NCBI GenBank assembly: GCA_020348765.1
Contig: CP070753.1
Coordinates: forward strand, 668,094-674,344
Origin: Burkholderiales bacterium
GTDB lineage: Bacteria > Pseudomonadota > Gammaproteobacteria > Burkholderiales > Burkholderiaceae_E
Length of the DNA: 6,251 nucleotides
Direction of reading: 5' to 3'
In this document: one piece after another, positions 5,766-6,251 of the stretch
Layout of the letters: the number at the start of each line of letters is the position of its first letter
How positions within the stretch are numbered: position 1 is the stretch's first letter
Notes under the pieces: generated by a model
What the model was told of the DNA's origin: nothing
The model's input: the letters and a program-made list of their open reading frames with translations, nothing else
Database searches by the model: none
Translations under genes and position numbers: made by a program

Positions 5766-6251
5766 TCAGTCGCGCGCCGGCAGCACGGTGCCGGCACACT
5801 CGCCGAAGCCGATGCGCGCGAAGCCCTCGCGCTCGCACCAGCCGCGCAGGGTCACCGTGTCACCGTCCTCGAGGAAGCTGCGCTGCTCGCCGCCGGGTAG
5901 CCGGATCGGGTCCTTGCCCCCGCGCGTGATCTCGATCATGGCGGCTGCTTCGCCCTTGGCCGGCCCGGACTGGGTTCCGCTGCCGATCAGGTCGCCCGGC
6001 TGCAGGTTGCAGCCACCGACCGTGTGATGCGCGATCATCTGCCCGACGGTCCAGTACGAATGGCGAAAGCTCGAATGTGACAGTCGGGCCGGTCCGGTGC
6101 CGCGCTCGCGCATCGCGGCCGTCTGAAGCCAGGCCTCGATCTGCATGTCGATCGCGCCCGAGCTGCGGTTCGCCTCGGATTCGAGGTAGGGCAAGGGTTG
6201 CGGATCGTCAGCCGGCCGACCCCACTGCGTGCGGTAGGGCGCCAGTGCCTC
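5766..6251 (-). CDS. fahA: Fumarylacetoacetase, C-terminal part (5' end outside window)
   Basis: This enzyme hydrolyses 4-fumarylacetoacetate to fumarate and acetoacetate, the last step of tyrosine and homogentisate breakdown in the cytosol. The window holds 161 residues of its C-terminal half. Reading in from the edge the frame shows EALAPYRTQWGRP and PQPLPYLESEAN, then AIDMQIEAWLQT, SYWTVGQMIAHHTVGGCNLQPGD and LIGSGTQSGP. It ends with EDGDTVTLRGWC, RIGFGECAGTVLPARD and a stop. These match the C-terminal segment of mammalian and bacterial fumarylacetoacetase closely, including the Thr of SGTxSGP (equivalent to the active-site Thr350 of the mouse enzyme). The frame is open to the right edge. 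The N-terminal catalytic residues, including the active-site His, are not in view. The TTG at 6194 is internal and not a start. No tyrosine-pathway partner is visible, since the rest of the gene lies beyond the window. Confidence 0.95.
   Translation of the reverse strand, partial: EALAPYRTQWGRPADDPQPLPYLESEANRSSGAIDMQIEAWLQTAAMRERGTGPARLSHSSFRHSYWTVGQMIAHHTVGGCNLQPGDLIGSGTQSGPAKGEAAAMIEITRGGKDPIRLPGGEQRSFLEDGDTVTLRGWCEREGFARIGFGECAGTVLPARD

Noticed and set aside
5776..5795. Hairpin GCCGGC-8 nt-GCCGGC just after the copZ stop, considered as a terminator
   Set aside because: It has no following U-tract and lies in the conserved C-terminal coding sequence of fumarylacetoacetase. GCCGGC is self-complementary and common in GC-rich DNA.

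Overview
The window is very GC-rich (roughly 70% by eye) and almost fully coding, with third codon positions dominated by G and C. This fits a high-GC proteobacterium. A gamma- or betaproteobacterium is most likely, because it pairs a CueR-type copper regulator with CopA and CopZ, a CYTH-CHAD protein and a fumarylacetoacetase, but the sequence does not fix the taxon. The layout is chromosomal: there is no transposase, integrase, tRNA, rRNA or CRISPR.

Left part (1-2317). A plus-strand gene, cut by the left edge, encodes an orphan family-3 substrate-binding protein. It is preceded in frame by six copies of a 15-bp repeat coding for Ala-Asp-Pro-Asp-Ala. It converges on a minus-strand CYTH-CHAD protein (tripolyphosphatase-like domain plus polyphosphate-binding domain). 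Their two TAG stops are the two strands of one CTAG.

Centre (2383-5763). This is a complete copper-efflux module. On the minus strand are copA (Cu(I)-exporting P1B-type ATPase with two N-terminal metal-binding domains) and, 21 bp downstream, cueR (MerR-family Cu(I) sensor). The CYTH-CHAD gene follows cueR on the same strand after 65 bp. On the plus strand, divergent from copA, is copZ (69-residue copper chaperone). The region between copA and copZ holds two opposed promoters, each with the overlong 19-bp spacer that MerR-family activators require. They share an 11-bp core sequence set 51 bp apart. CueR should therefore switch on copA-cueR leftward and copZ rightward together. CopZ would carry Cu(I) in the cytoplasm, CopA would pump it out, and cueR would be autoregulated as part of the copA transcript.

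Right end (5766-6251). The C-terminal part of a minus-strand fumarylacetoacetase (last step of tyrosine/homogentisate degradation) converges on copZ with only 2 bp between the stops.

The core genes are familiar. The points that merit attention are the in-frame tandem repeat, the loss of the signature lysine in the CYTH domain, the position of a polyphosphate-related gene behind copA-cueR, the paired divergent operators, and the long copZ leader.
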